Assembly: GCF_001439915.1 (NCBI RefSeq)
Contig: NZ_LMBW01000007.1
Location: forward strand, 1-64,000
Origin: Fredinandcohnia humi
GTDB taxonomy: Bacteria > Bacillota > Bacilli > Bacillales > Bacillaceae_L
DNA: 64,000 nt
Reading direction: 5' to 3'
Shown here: positions 21,997-31,001 of the stretch, in pieces
Layout of the letters: every line of letters begins with the position of its first letter
Numbering within the stretch: position 1 is the first letter of the stretch
Notes under the pieces: model-generated
What the model saw: the letters and a program-made list of their open reading frames with translations, nothing else
The model's database searches: none
What the model was told of the DNA's origin: nothing
Made by a program: the position numbers and the translations under genes

Positions 21997-23205
21997 ATGG
22001 GTTCAAAAAAAATAAGAAACATCCCTAATGTGATATTAATACTAGGGATTATTTTCGTCGCTTTTAATTTGCGGCCAGCCATTACATCAGTCGGGCCAAT
22101 TATCGATTTAATTCGTTCGGATTTAGGGATTTCTAATGGAATAGCAGGTTTTATAACAACTCTTCCATTAATCTCCTTTGCGATCCTTTCAATTCTAGCC
22201 CCCAAAATTGGACATCTAGTAGGAAATGAGAGAACTATTTTTCTAGGGTTATTGGTCTTATGTATTGGTATTATCACTCGATCATTAGGAAATACGTCTA
22301 TGCTCTTTTTTGGAACAATACTAGTAGGTGTTGGTGTAGCAATTGGAAACGTCCTCATCCCAAGTATTGTAAAGCTTCATTTCCCTTTAAAAGTTGGAAT
22401 CATTACAAGTATTTATACAACATCCATGAATACCTTCGCTGCCATCGGATCAGGATTCAGTATCCCATTAGCTAAGGGGCTATCTTTAGGTTGGAGATGG
22501 GCATTAGCCTCTTGGGCATTGGTCGCAGTTATCGCCATGATTATGTGGCTACCTCAATTACGCAACATCAATAAAGCAACGGATTCTTATAGTAATCAAT
22601 CCTCAAATAGATCAATGTGGCGATCACCAATTGCCTGGCAAGTAACTTTGTTTATGGGATTACAATCGTTTTTATTTTATTGTACTGTAGCATGGTTGCC
22701 GGAAATTTTAGAAAGTAAGGGAATGCAGTTATCGATGGCGGGCTGGATGGTTTCGTTAATGCAATTAGTTGGTCTACCAACGACCTTTTTGGCACCTGTC
22801 ATTGCGAACCGCTTTAAAAGCCAAAAGTTGATTGTGTTTATAATTGGCCTTGTTTACTTTGCTGGGGTTATGGGGCTTCTATTTGTACAAACAAACGGAC
22901 TTCTGATCTTCTCCATCATCTGTATTGGATCAGCCCAAGGCGCAAGTATTAGCTTAGTACTCACTATGATTGGGCTACGAACAAAAAACCCACGACAAGC
23001 CGCAAATTTATCTGGAATGGCACAGTCCGTCGGATATTTATTAGCTGCTATTGGTCCTGCCCTAGTTGGCTTTCTATTTGATTATACACATTCATGGTTA
23101 ACGCCTTTAATCATTTTCAGCATTATTACAATATTAATGATAATAGCAGGTGTTGGTGCTGGACGTAATCGATATGTTGCAGATGAAGTTATACAAAAAA
23201 CGTAA
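21997..23205 (+). CDS. MFS transporter, CynX/NimT-like
   Basis: A 402-residue membrane protein with about 12 hydrophobic helices. It opens with NVILILGIIFVAFNLRPAIT, then SVGPIIDLIRSDLGIS; the FNLRPAITSVGP stretch is characteristic of the CynX/NimT (cyanate, 2-nitroimidazole) branch of the major facilitator superfamily. A charged loop lies at about 190-205. TGGAGAG precedes ATG 21997. It is probably an exporter; the substrate cannot be told. It stands alone between two hairpins. Confidence 0.88.
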   Translation: MGSKKIRNIPNVILILGIIFVAFNLRPAITSVGPIIDLIRSDLGISNGIAGFITTLPLISFAILSILAPKIGHLVGNERTIFLGLLVLCIGIITRSLGNTSMLFFGTILVGVGVAIGNVLIPSIVKLHFPLKVGIITSIYTTSMNTFAAIGSGFSIPLAKGLSLGWRWALASWALVAVIAMIMWLPQLRNINKATDSYSNQSSNRSMWRSPIAWQVTLFMGLQSFLFYCTVAWLPEILESKGMQLSMAGWMVSLMQLVGLPTTFLAPVIANRFKSQKLIVFIIGLVYFAGVMGLLFVQTNGLLIFSIICIGSAQGASISLVLTMIGLRTKNPRQAANLSGMAQSVGYLLAAIGPALVGFLFDYTHSWLTPLIIFSIITILMIIAGVGAGRNRYVADEVIQKT

Positions 23206-23709
23206 AAAATGATTGGGAAGGAAAAGGATATTTATTTTAGAAAACGAAAGTGCACTGTATTTAGAAGGATTTTTTACTCTTAATAAACAAATTTGGAAAT
23301 AAAGGTATAGAAAAAAACTTGAAGCAAGGGGGGGGTTTCGTTTCTCTTGCTTCTTTTTTATTTGGTCTATTTATTTTTAGATTTGTCTAAAAGGTACCAC
23401 AATCTTTTTATGTAAATGTCATGTAAGGCTTCCTTTTAGGAGCGTTATTTATGCTTCGATTTTCAAAAGGGATTCAAACAGGAATTGTGTTCGATTTGCG
23501 ATAGAAAATAAAAAACATCCATGAAGGAATCAGATGATTTGCAAGTGCACTGCTAGAAGTTTAGTATGAGAAATAACCGATAAGCTAACTCCTAAAGAAG
23601 GGAATTAGCTTTTTATATAGTTGCATTTAAAGGCCTTGAAATGGCCGAACAATCCCTAAACAAGAAGAGAACAAAACATATAAATTTTATAAACGGAGGA
23701 AATATCAAC
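23206..23709. other. 504-bp intergenic region with two terminators
   Basis: GAAGCAAG/CTTGCTTC with a T run (23321-23360) ends the MFS gene. A second hairpin, AAGCTAA/TTAGCTT with T run (23582-23614), lies before the next gene and may be a terminator of a lost gene or an attenuator. Between them I see no protein-like frame. Confidence 0.7.
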
Positions 23710-24831
23710 ATGGCAAATTCAAAATATCTACCATTATTTGAGCCGTTTAGCTTACCTAACGGTGTTCAATTGAAAAATCGAATTGTGATGGCACCAATGA
23801 CTAATTACTCATCAAATCCGGACGGCACAGTAACAGATGCGGAAGTAACGTATTATGAGCGACGTTCGAGTGGAGTGGGCATGGTTATCACTGCTTGTAC
23901 ATATGTCACCGAAAATGGGCAAGGATTTCATGGTGAATTTGGTGGGGACCGTGATGAATTTATTCCAAGTTTGCGGAAAATAGCAACAGCTATTAAAGAG
24001 CAAGGTGCAAAAGCTATCCTACAAATCTTTCATGGTGGGCGTCAGGTTCCTCCCGAATTGGTGCCGCACGGTGAGATTGTCAGTGCAAGTTCAGTTCCTG
24101 CAGAAGGGAAACAAGTTCCACGTGAATTAACCGAAAAGGAAGTAAAATCCATCATTCGTGATTTTGGGGAAACTACACGCCGTGCGATTGCAGCAGGGTA
24201 TGATGGTGTTGAGATTCATGGAGCCAATGGTTATTTGATTCAGCAGTTTTTTTCCCCGCAAACTAACCGTCGTGAAGATCAATGGGGAGGTAGTCTAGAA
24301 AAACGTCTCTCCTTTCCGTTGGCTGTTGTAGATGAAGTGAAAAAAGTGGTTGCAGAAAATGCGAAGGAGCCATTTGTTGTGGGGTATCGATTTTCTCCTG
24401 AGGAGCCCGAAACGCCTGGAATTACAATGGCAGACACTTTAACATTAGTTGATGCGTTAGCAGATAAAGGCCTTGATTATTTGCATGTTTCTTTGCAAGA
24501 CTTCTGGTCTACTCCAAGACGTGGTGTAGAGGATACACGTTCACGTGTTGAAATTATTCAAGAGCGTGTAGGGAATCGAGTTCCAGTAATCGGCGTTGGT
24601 TCTATTTATACAGCGGATGATGCAATAAAAGCCAAGCAATCGGGAATCCCGTTAATTGCCCTGGGCCGTGAACTCATTATTGACCCCGACTGGGTGGAAA
24701 AAGTGCAAGAAGGCAGGGAAGCTGAAATCGTAACAAAAATAAACAAAGGTACCCAACAACATCTTGATATTCCAGATCCTCTTTGGCAAGTGATTATGAA
24801 CAGACCAGGCTGGTTTCCAGGGGTAGAATAA
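23710..24831 (+). CDS. NADH:flavin oxidoreductase, old yellow enzyme family
   Basis: FMN-dependent ene-reductase-type TIM barrel of 373 residues. RIVMAPMTNYSSNPDG, FHGGRQVPPEL and DGVEIHGANGYLIQQF, then FSPQTNRR, are the flavin- and substrate-binding signatures. GSIYTADDAIKA and ALGRELIIDPDW form the C-terminal phosphate site. No FeS cluster domain follows, so it is the short form. ATG 23710 has CGGAGGAAA upstream; an in-frame ATG at 23641 lacks one. The physiological substrate is unknown, commonly an alpha,beta-unsaturated carbonyl. Confidence 0.92.
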   Translation: MANSKYLPLFEPFSLPNGVQLKNRIVMAPMTNYSSNPDGTVTDAEVTYYERRSSGVGMVITACTYVTENGQGFHGEFGGDRDEFIPSLRKIATAIKEQGAKAILQIFHGGRQVPPELVPHGEIVSASSVPAEGKQVPRELTEKEVKSIIRDFGETTRRAIAAGYDGVEIHGANGYLIQQFFSPQTNRREDQWGGSLEKRLSFPLAVVDEVKKVVAENAKEPFVVGYRFSPEEPETPGITMADTLTLVDALADKGLDYLHVSLQDFWSTPRRGVEDTRSRVEIIQERVGNRVPVIGVGSIYTADDAIKAKQSGIPLIALGRELIIDPDWVEKVQEGREAEIVTKINKGTQQHLDIPDPLWQVIMNRPGWFPGVE

Positions 24832-24884
24832 ACAGATTGTAGATGGTAGGCGGAACCATATTTGAACCCCGGATGGTGTAATTG

Positions 24885-25790
24885 ATGTTAAAAGCTTATT
24901 CTTGGCTAACTTTTTGTGTAGTGGTATGGGGCAGCAATTTTATATTTGGAAAAATCTTGGTGTTGGATTTTTCGCCAGCCCTCCTGACAATGTTAAGACT
25001 CTTGTTTATTGTTGTTTTTTTAATCGGATTATCATTACTCAAAAAAAATTTTACCTCATTAAATAAATCGGATTTTCTTTCCGTTATTTTTTTAGGAGTT
25101 CTTGGTGTATTCATTAACCAATGGTCCTTTTTTAAAGGATTGCAAACAGCCGATCCGACAACATCTGCGTTAATTTTAGCAACGACCCCTATTTTAACGA
25201 GTGTGTTAGCAGCTATATTTTTAAAAGAAAGATTAACTATACGCATGTTAATAGGATCAATTGTGGCGATTATTGGTATTTACTTTGTTGTAACAAAAGG
25301 AACTTTATCATCCATAGAAGTAGATAAGGGCTTGTTATGGATTGTGGTCACGATGGTAACATTTGCGATTATGATTATTATGACAAGGCTTCTAGCTAAC
25401 AGAATAGACCCAATGGCAATTACGTTATATTCAAATATAGTAGGTCTTATTGTGGCAATTCCATTTGCCTTTGTCCTAGACTCACCCTTACGAATAAGTT
25501 CGAGCTTGTCTGATTGGGCTTTGTTGATTGGTACCGCCGTCGTAGTCCATGGTTTGGCGAATCTGATTTGGAATCAAAATATTCGATATGTCGATGCCTC
25601 GAAGGCCTCCGTATTATCAAATTTGGAACCCTTTGTGGCTATGATCATGGGCTTACTCGTATTATCAAAACCCATTACTGGTGCAGAAATCGCAGGTTCA
25701 CTTTTTATCGTAGGAGGAGTCATCTTATCTAAGTATCAAAGGAAATCACCAGCAAGCGTCTTGAGAAATGAAGACCCCTCTTGTAATTAA
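24885..25790 (+). CDS. EamA/DMT family transporter
   Basis: A 301-residue protein with about ten hydrophobic helices arranged as two EamA repeats; GSNFIFGK near residue 17 and the Pro-rich second half (LEPFVAMIMGLLVLSKPITG) are typical of drug/metabolite transporters. GGATGGTG lies before ATG 24885. It is probably an efflux carrier for a metabolite. An inverted repeat at 25808-25843 without a T run separates it from the convergent gene. Confidence 0.88.
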   Translation: MLKAYSWLTFCVVVWGSNFIFGKILVLDFSPALLTMLRLLFIVVFLIGLSLLKKNFTSLNKSDFLSVIFLGVLGVFINQWSFFKGLQTADPTTSALILATTPILTSVLAAIFLKERLTIRMLIGSIVAIIGIYFVVTKGTLSSIEVDKGLLWIVVTMVTFAIMIIMTRLLANRIDPMAITLYSNIVGLIVAIPFAFVLDSPLRISSSLSDWALLIGTAVVVHGLANLIWNQNIRYVDASKASVLSNLEPFVAMIMGLLVLSKPITGAEIAGSLFIVGGVILSKYQRKSPASVLRNEDPSCN

Positions 25791-25860
25791 AATGGAATCA
25801 AATATATCTCGGTTTTATCTCTATAATCCTGAGATAAACCGGGATACCAAGTCTAACGTT

Positions 25861-26325
25861 TTATATGGAGCTAATACTGGTAGAACCCCAGCTTACTAAA
25901 TCCTTTTTATGTTCCAGTAAAATTTTTCTGAATTCCACTATCGGTATTTCCATTGTTATCGTCATATTGACTTTTTCGTCTTCTGTTATTTCCCGTTCCT
26001 GGGCTGACAATTCTATTTCGATATTGGGCTCATCAGTCATCTCTTTTGCATCCGATGTAACTTTTTCTTGATCATTAATGGATTCACGATATAAGAGTTC
26101 CCACTGTTCATATAAATTTTTTGCTGTATGATATTCATCAAGATCTGCTTTTATATCTGCCTGTAATTTTTCCTTCAATCCACGGCATGATTCTTCCCAT
26201 TCCTCTAAACTTTTCAAATCAAATAATTTCGAAAACCGTGGTTTCATTCTTTCCCAGTGTTGATAAATGTCAGTACACCAATCCAACAACTCTTCACGGT
26301 ACTCCCTTTCTTCTACTACATCCAT
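25861..26325 (-). CDS. Hypothetical protein, 154 aa
   Basis: Soluble, strongly charged protein, Trp- and Glu-rich in its first half (ELLDWCTDIYQHWERMKPRF) and predicted helical to about residue 90, with an acidic linker and a beta-like C-terminal third (MTITMEIPIVEFRKILLEHK). No signal peptide or membrane helix. GGGAG precedes the ATG on the reverse strand. I do not recognise the family. It is convergent with the EamA gene and divergent from the Gmad2 lipoprotein. Confidence 0.7.
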   Translation of the reverse strand: MDVVEEREYREELLDWCTDIYQHWERMKPRFSKLFDLKSLEEWEESCRGLKEKLQADIKADLDEYHTAKNLYEQWELLYRESINDQEKVTSDAKEMTDEPNIEIELSAQEREITEDEKVNMTITMEIPIVEFRKILLEHKKDLVSWGSTSISSI

Positions 26326-26554
26326 TCATTTTCAGCTCCCAGACATATTTTTTAACCTAATTGTTAAACACAATTTCATCGTATGCTCCGCGTTTGTCCT
26401 ATGACTAGACGATTTACCCACGTATTCGTATTTTGAAATTAAGATTTCGTTTGATAAAGTAATCCCAATGCCGTTTAAGCTATTTCTAGGTATTTTTTAC
26501 CTTCATTTAAGCAAAATAGTAAAAGAGCTTTCATTCTGATAGGGAGGTAATCTG

Positions 26555-27070
26555 ATGAAAAAAATCATTTTATTTATTACCATAGTAAGCATTGCGACCA
26601 TTTTAATGTCCTGTAACCAAAACGATCAAACACAAAATGAAGATAATGGGCAAGTAAATAAGCCAGCCGAAAACAATAATAATGAACCAGTTCAGGAAGA
26701 AGAAAATAATGAAGTGGATGAAACGGAACAAGGTACGGAAAATGATGTAGCTCCGACTAATGAGGAAAAAGTATATCACAATAAAATATTTAAAGATGTA
26801 AAAGTTTCTGAGACAGATAATGAAATAAAAATCACCGGTAAAGCTCAAGTTTTTGAGGGGGTGTTTGACTATGCCCTTTATGATGGTGAAGAAAAGCTGC
26901 TTGAAGACCACTATCAAACAGTGGGTGCACCTTCCTGGGGTGACTTTGACATCCCAATTGATAAAAAGGTAATTTCTCAATCCAAAAATGAAATAAGAAT
27001 TGAGCTATTTGTGTATTCCGCCAAAGATGGCTCGAAGGAAGACATTTTAAATATTCCACTTTCAAAGTAA
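26555..27070 (+). CDS. Lipoprotein with Gmad2 domain
   Basis: A 171-residue exported lipoprotein. The signal peptide ends in the lipobox LMSC with Cys20, then an Asn/Glu-rich linker (about 21-75) leads to a Gmad2 immunoglobulin-like domain (about 80-171: ITGKAQVFEGVFDYALYDGE and GAPSWGDFDIPIDK). Gmad2 domains occur in bacterial spore germination and sporulation proteins such as GerM relatives. AGGGAGGTAA precedes the start. It lies beside the spoVA-type operon but has its own terminator. Confidence 0.85.
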   Translation: MKKIILFITIVSIATILMSCNQNDQTQNEDNGQVNKPAENNNNEPVQEEENNEVDETEQGTENDVAPTNEEKVYHNKIFKDVKVSETDNEIKITGKAQVFEGVFDYALYDGEEKLLEDHYQTVGAPSWGDFDIPIDKKVISQSKNEIRIELFVYSAKDGSKEDILNIPLSK

Positions 27071-27092
27071 ATGGAAAAAACCCAATAAAGTT

Positions 27093-27131
27093 GACCCAAG
27101 TTCAAAAAACGACTTGGGTCTTTATTTTTTT
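27093..27131 (+). terminator. Terminator after Gmad2 lipoprotein
   Basis: Stem GACCCAAGT/ACTTGGGTC with a ten-base loop and a T-rich tail. Confidence 0.88.
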
Positions 27132-27219
27132 ATTTGTAAAAAATTGGTTTTCATAAATTAAAGCCCTTTTACCAATTCTATGGATGTTTAGGAAAAAACA
27201 AAAATGTGGAGGTAAGGTA

Positions 27220-27426
27220 ATGACAGTTAAAGGTCAGGTTAAACAAACGGTAGCAGGTTTGAAAAGTGCACAAGCAAGCCTTGAACAATTTTCACTTCAA
27301 ACTCAAAATCAACAAGCAAAACAATTGTTTCAAAATGCCGCACAACAAACTCAAATGATCGTGGATAGTCTTAATCCGCGTTTGCAAGAATTAGATTCAG
27401 AAGAACCACAATATCAACAAGAATAA
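27220..27426 (+). CDS. DUF1657 family protein, first gene of spoVA-type operon
   Basis: A 68-residue Gln-rich helical protein, MTVKGQVKQTVAGLKSAQAS and LEQFSLQTQNQQAKQLFQNA. ATG 27220 has TGGAGGTAAGG upstream; an earlier in-frame ATG at 27184 does not. This is the first gene in the order DUF1657, YhcN-like, spoVAC, spoVAD, spoVAEB, DUF1657, 2Duf, which matches the spoVA2mob operon. Sporulation (sigma-G) control is expected, but I cannot identify a convincing sigma-G promoter. Confidence 0.9.
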   Translation: MTVKGQVKQTVAGLKSAQASLEQFSLQTQNQQAKQLFQNAAQQTQMIVDSLNPRLQELDSEEPQYQQE

Positions 27427-27437
27427 CATTTTATGTC

Positions 27438-27464
27438 AAGGTTGGTTTTCCAGACCAACCTTTT
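27438..27464 (+). terminator. Weak intra-operon hairpin
   Basis: AAGGTTGGT/ACCAACCTT with seven-base loop and TTTTC lies between DUF1657 and the lipoprotein gene. It may reduce read-through so that the first small protein is made in excess. Confidence 0.55.
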
Positions 27465-27502
27465 CTCCAATTGAAACGCAAAAAGGGATGGGATTGGCAG
27501 AT

Positions 27503-27970
27503 ATGAATAGGAAAAGGTATTTCTTGCGATGTGGTGTTTTTTTATTTTTAGCAATTGGATTATTAGCTGGATGTAAGGAAGACATGGATTCTGTTAAAAG
27601 CCAAAGCATATCGATAACCAAAATCAGTGCGGAAAAGTCGATGAATCAATCTATGGCTAACCATGCGGAAGAGCTATTGATTAAAAGGGACGATATTACT
27701 GGTGTAAGAGGAGTTAATACGGATAAAGAGCTCCTAGTTGCCATAAAGGTACCTCAAAAGGACAGATTTAAACTATCGACTATCGAAAAGGCTGTTAAAG
27801 AGGAGTTAAAAAAGGAATATCCAGACCAAAAAGTTCAGGTATCAACCGATCAAAAAATATTTCTCGAATTGGATAAATTGGAGAGGAAGCTTGAGAAAGG
27901 CAAAACTGGGGAAAAAGAACTAAAAAAAGAATTGGCTAAAATTAAAAGTCTTATGAAAGAAGAAGCATGA
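27503..27970 (+). CDS. YhcN/YlaJ-type sporulation lipoprotein
   Basis: A 155-residue lipoprotein with lipobox LLAGC (Cys24), followed by a YhcN/YlaJ-like domain: MNQSMANHAEELLIKRDDIT and VNTDKELLVAIKVPQKDRF. The Lys-rich coiled C-terminal segment reads EKELKKELAKIKSLMKEE. ATG 27503 is preferred over ATG 27488 because the AAAGGGATGGG site is too close to the latter. Known relatives sit in the inner spore membrane or outer forespore membrane. It is the second gene of the spoVA2mob-like operon. Confidence 0.85.
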   Translation: MNRKRYFLRCGVFLFLAIGLLAGCKEDMDSVKSQSISITKISAEKSMNQSMANHAEELLIKRDDITGVRGVNTDKELLVAIKVPQKDRFKLSTIEKAVKEELKKEYPDQKVQVSTDQKIFLELDKLERKLEKGKTGEKELKKELAKIKSLMKEEA

Positions 27971-27991
27971 GGCACTAAGTGAGGGTAGCAT

Positions 27992-28471
27992 ATGGCGAAT
28001 AAAAAAAAGAAAAAATTAACCCCAGTGCAACAAGAATATCAAGCATTTGAAAATCAACGAGAGACAAAAAGACCCTTATTTAAGAACTGTGTCAAAGCGT
28101 TTATAACGGGTGGCATTATCTGTCTGATTGGACAGGCGATTCAGACCTTTTACATATATTTTTTTGATTTTACAGAACAAACCGCCGGAAATCCAACGGT
28201 TGCAACCTTAATTTTCATTTCCATGCTGTTAACGGGGTTTGGAGTTTACGATCGTCTTGCACAATTCGGGGGTGCTGGCACCGCTGTTCCAGTGACAGGG
28301 TTCGGAAATGCGGTCATTTCTGCAGCGATTGAGCATCGTACAGAGGGTTTTGTACTAGGTGTTGGCGGTAATATGTTCAAATTAGCAGGTTCAGTCATTA
28401 TGTTTGGCGTTTTTTCGGCCTTTATTATCGCGATCATTAAGACAATTCTTATTACGTGGGGGGGACTGTAA
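27992..28471 (+). CDS. spoVAC: Stage V sporulation protein AC
   Basis: Membrane component of the SpoVA channel for Ca-dipicolinate uptake in sporulation and release in germination; SpoVAC of B. subtilis acts as a mechanosensitive channel. The 159-residue protein has a charged N terminus (MANKKKKKLTPVQQEYQAFE) and three to four membrane segments including KAFITGGIICLIGQAIQTFY and FGGAGTAVPVTGFGNAVIS. It overlaps spoVAD by one base (TAATG). It is a paralogue of the protein at 29487, sharing the GGAGTAVPVTGFGN motif. Confidence 0.95.
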   Translation: MANKKKKKLTPVQQEYQAFENQRETKRPLFKNCVKAFITGGIICLIGQAIQTFYIYFFDFTEQTAGNPTVATLIFISMLLTGFGVYDRLAQFGGAGTAVPVTGFGNAVISAAIEHRTEGFVLGVGGNMFKLAGSVIMFGVFSAFIIAIIKTILITWGGL

Positions 28472-29490
28472 TGCTGACTGGTCATCGGACTTGGATATTT
28501 GATCAAAAACCCGTCATTATTTCAACTGGAACAGTGGTTGGACCATTTGAAGCTAAAGGGAATCTTGCACGGGATTTTGATTTGCTCCATGGTGAAATAT
28601 GGCTAAATCAAGATTCATTTGAAAAGGCACATACAGTTATGCTAGAGGAAGCGTGTCAAAAAGCAATGGAAAAAGCCAATCTGCAAAAGGAGCAGATACA
28701 GTTTTTCCTTGGCGGCGATTTAATCAATCAAATTACCCCTACAAGCTTTGCGACGAGAACATTAGGTAGCCCATATCTGGGGCTATTTGGGGCTTGCTCG
28801 ACCTCAATGGAAGGATTAGCCCTATCTGCTTTTTTAGTAAATTATAATGGTGCGAAATACATTTTAACGGGTGCCTCTAGTCATAATGCAGCTGTCGAGA
28901 AGCAATTTCGCTACCCAACAGAGTATGGTGGTCAAAAACCTCCAACCGCACAATGGACGGTTACTGGTGCAGGTGTAGCATTACTAAGCTCGTCAGGAAC
29001 AGGTCCGCGTGTAACATCAGCAACCATTGGGAGAATTGTGGATATGGGGTTGACTGACCCATTAAATATGGGGGGCGCAATGGCTCCTGCCGCTGTTGAT
29101 ACCATAGAGGCCCATTTAAAAGAACGGAATGTAGACCCATCTTATTATGACTTGATTGTGACAGGAGATTTAGGTCATATTGGCCGCGAGGTATCCCTTG
29201 ATTTATTTAAAAAACATGGCACACCCATTAAGGAAGAAAATTATCAGGATTGTGGTCTGCTCATCTATCGTGAAGGGCAGCCAGTATTAGCAGGTGCCAG
29301 TGGTGCGGGGTGTTCGGCAACAGTTGTTTACGGACATATTTTAAATCGGATGAAAAAAGGGGAACTAAATCGGGTCTTGGTCGTTGCAACGGGTGCCTTG
29401 CTTTCTCCTCTTTCGTTTCAGCAAAAAGAATCAATTCCCTGCATTGCTCACGCAGTATCAATCGAAAATGGAGGTGAAGGGCAGTCATGA
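28471..29490 (+). CDS. spoVAD: Stage V sporulation protein AD
   Basis: Thiolase-fold protein that binds dipicolinic acid on the spore inner membrane. The 339 residues include [39 protein letters not shown] (the thiolase-like Cys region) and [23 protein letters not shown] 28471 follows a G-rich ribosome binding site and gives the family length; a GTG at 28456 would lie inside the site. It overlaps spoVAC by one base and spoVAEB by four, indicating coupled translation. Confidence 0.96.
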   Translation: MLTGHRTWIFDQKPVIISTGTVVGPFEAKGNLARDFDLLHGEIWLNQDSFEKAHTVMLEEACQKAMEKANLQKEQIQFFLGGDLINQITPTSFATRTLGSPYLGLFGACSTSMEGLALSAFLVNYNGAKYILTGASSHNAAVEKQFRYPTEYGGQKPPTAQWTVTGAGVALLSSSGTGPRVTSATIGRIVDMGLTDPLNMGGAMAPAAVDTIEAHLKERNVDPSYYDLIVTGDLGHIGREVSLDLFKKHGTPIKEENYQDCGLLIYREGQPVLAGASGAGCSATVVYGHILNRMKKGELNRVLVVATGALLSPLSFQQKESIPCIAHAVSIENGGEGQS

Positions 29491-29837
29491 TTTTCTTTTG
29501 GGCTTTTGTCATAGGTGGACTTATTTGTGTGATTGGTCAAATTATGTTTGATGTTTTTAAGCTTACTCCTGCCCATACATTAAGTACATTTGTGGTGATT
29601 GGAGCGCTTTTGGACGGGTTTGGTTTATATGAACCGTTTATCGACTTTGCTGGTGCTGGAGCAACTGTTCCGATTACAAGCTTCGGAAATTCACTTGTGC
29701 ATGGTGCAATGGCCGAAGGAGAAAAGCATGGTTTGGTTGGTGTGGTAACCGGAATGTTTGAAGTGACAAGTGCTGGTATATCAGCAGCGATTATTTTTGG
29801 CATGATAGGAGCGTTACTTTTTAAACCAAAAGGATAA
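29487..29837 (+). CDS. spoVAEB: Stage V sporulation protein AE, B-type
   Basis: A 116-residue membrane protein of the SpoVAEb family with hydrophobic helices from the first residues ([20 protein letters not shown]) and the conserved [20 protein letters not shown]. It forms the channel with SpoVAC and SpoVAD. Its ATG overlaps the spoVAD stop (ATGA). The 2Duf-containing operon follows directly, so this is the spoVA2mob arrangement (AC, AD, AEb) and not the full seven-gene spoVA operon. Confidence 0.95.
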   Translation: MIFFWAFVIGGLICVIGQIMFDVFKLTPAHTLSTFVVIGALLDGFGLYEPFIDFAGAGATVPITSFGNSLVHGAMAEGEKHGLVGVVTGMFEVTSAGISAAIIFGMIGALLFKPKG

Positions 29838-29849
29838 GGAGAATTTAAT

Positions 29850-30056
29850 GTGACTGTTGGCTCTCAAGTGAAACAATGTCTTTCAAGTATCAAAAGTATT
29901 GAAGCTCAGCTTTCAAGCCTGGCATTACGCACGCAAGATACACAGGCGAAACGAGCTTTTCATGAAACCATGATGATCATGGATGAAATAAAAAATGACT
30001 TAAAACTCCGAGTCGGTGAGATTGAGCGGGAGGAATATCAATATAAAGGTTTTTGA
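29850..30056 (+). CDS. DUF1657 family protein, second copy in spoVA-type operon
   Basis: A 68-residue protein starting with GTG at 29850 behind AAGGAGAA. The core AQLSSLALRTQDTQAKRAFH matches the DUF1657 pattern of the first operon gene. It lies 12 bp after spoVAEB and 24 bp before the 2Duf gene. Its role is unknown; in spoVA2mob it is a conserved member. Confidence 0.9.
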   Translation: MTVGSQVKQCLSSIKSIEAQLSSLALRTQDTQAKRAFHETMMIMDEIKNDLKLRVGEIEREEYQYKGF

Positions 30057-30080
30057 TTACATTTGTAAGGAGTTAATCAT

Positions 30081-30941
30081 ATGCCAGATTGGTTAAGTAT
30101 TGCCGTACGATCAATAGTGTTGCTTATCGTATTATTTTTTTTCACCAAATGGTTGGGGAAGAAGCAAATTTCTCAGCTATCCTTTTTCGAATATGTTACT
30201 GGAATTACAATAGGTAGTATTGCCGCGGAGGTCTCCACAGGACTTGATCGACATATCAGTCATGGCTTAATAGGCATGGGCGTTTGGTTCGCTATACCCT
30301 TTTTAGTGGGCATCCTTTCATTAAAAAGTAAAACAGTAAGGGACTTTGCGGAAGGAAAAGGAACTGTTTTTATTCAAGATGGAAAGGTAATGGAAGATAA
30401 TTTAAAAAAAGAAAAATATACAATTGATGAATTACTAGCCAAACTACGACATAAGGATGTCTTTCAGGTAGCAGATGTTGAGTTCGCCGTATTAGAAACA
30501 GATGGAAACTTAAGCGTATTGTTAAAAAAGGAAAATCAACCAGTAACAGCAAAAGTCCTCAATCTTGCTGTAGCAAAGGTAAAAGCGTCGCAAACGGTCA
30601 TTATGGACGGGGAAATCATGCATGAACCATTGTCATCATCGGGAAATAGTCAGGATTGGCTTGAAACAGAACTCGATAAAATAGGAGTTAGCATTGAAAA
30701 TGTGTTCCTAGGACAGGTAGATACGTATGGACAACTGACTGTCGATCTATTTGATGATAAGATCAAGGTCCCATCCCCACAAGAAAAACCATTACTTCTT
30801 GCAACAATCAAAAAATGTCAGGCAGATTTAGAATTGTTTGCCCTTCAGACTAATTCCAAACCCGCAAAAGAAATGTACGGGAAGAATAGTAAAAAACTCC
30901 AGGATGCACTAGATAAACTGACTCCGTTTTTAAAGAACTAA
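30081..30941 (+). CDS. 2Duf protein (DUF421 plus DUF1657 fusion)
   Basis: A 286-residue protein with three N-terminal membrane segments (about 5-90), a DUF421 soluble domain (about 95-225: GTVFIQDGKVMEDNLKKEKY, then AKVLNLAVAKVKASQTVIMD) and a C-terminal DUF1657-like helical tail (about 235-286: TIKKCQADLELFALQTNSKP). This fusion is the 2Duf protein of the spoVA2mob operon, reported to raise wet-heat resistance and change germination of Bacillus spores. TAAGGAG precedes ATG 30081. It is the last gene of the operon. Confidence 0.92.
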   Translation: MPDWLSIAVRSIVLLIVLFFFTKWLGKKQISQLSFFEYVTGITIGSIAAEVSTGLDRHISHGLIGMGVWFAIPFLVGILSLKSKTVRDFAEGKGTVFIQDGKVMEDNLKKEKYTIDELLAKLRHKDVFQVADVEFAVLETDGNLSVLLKKENQPVTAKVLNLAVAKVKASQTVIMDGEIMHEPLSSSGNSQDWLETELDKIGVSIENVFLGQVDTYGQLTVDLFDDKIKVPSPQEKPLLLATIKKCQADLELFALQTNSKPAKEMYGKNSKKLQDALDKLTPFLKN

Positions 30942-30942
30942 G

Positions 30943-30978
30943 AACGCCAAACCCTCAAACTTAGGGTTTGGCGTTTTT
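30943..30978 (+). terminator. Terminator of the spoVA-type operon
   Basis: A 13-bp perfect stem AACGCCAAACCCT/AGGGTTTGGCGTT with seven-base loop and T5. Confidence 0.95.
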
Positions 30979-31001
30979 GGTGTTTTTGGTTACTAAATCT
31001 A

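Noticed and set aside
26603-26980. 125-codon reverse frame rich in Ile and Phe
   Set aside because: It mirrors the Asn/Glu-rich linker of the Gmad2 lipoprotein, which gives a false hydrophobic protein on the other strand.
27121-27219. Sigma-G promoter before the spoVA-type operon
   Set aside because: CATAAAT at 27152 resembles a -10 element, but no matching -35 lies at the right distance.
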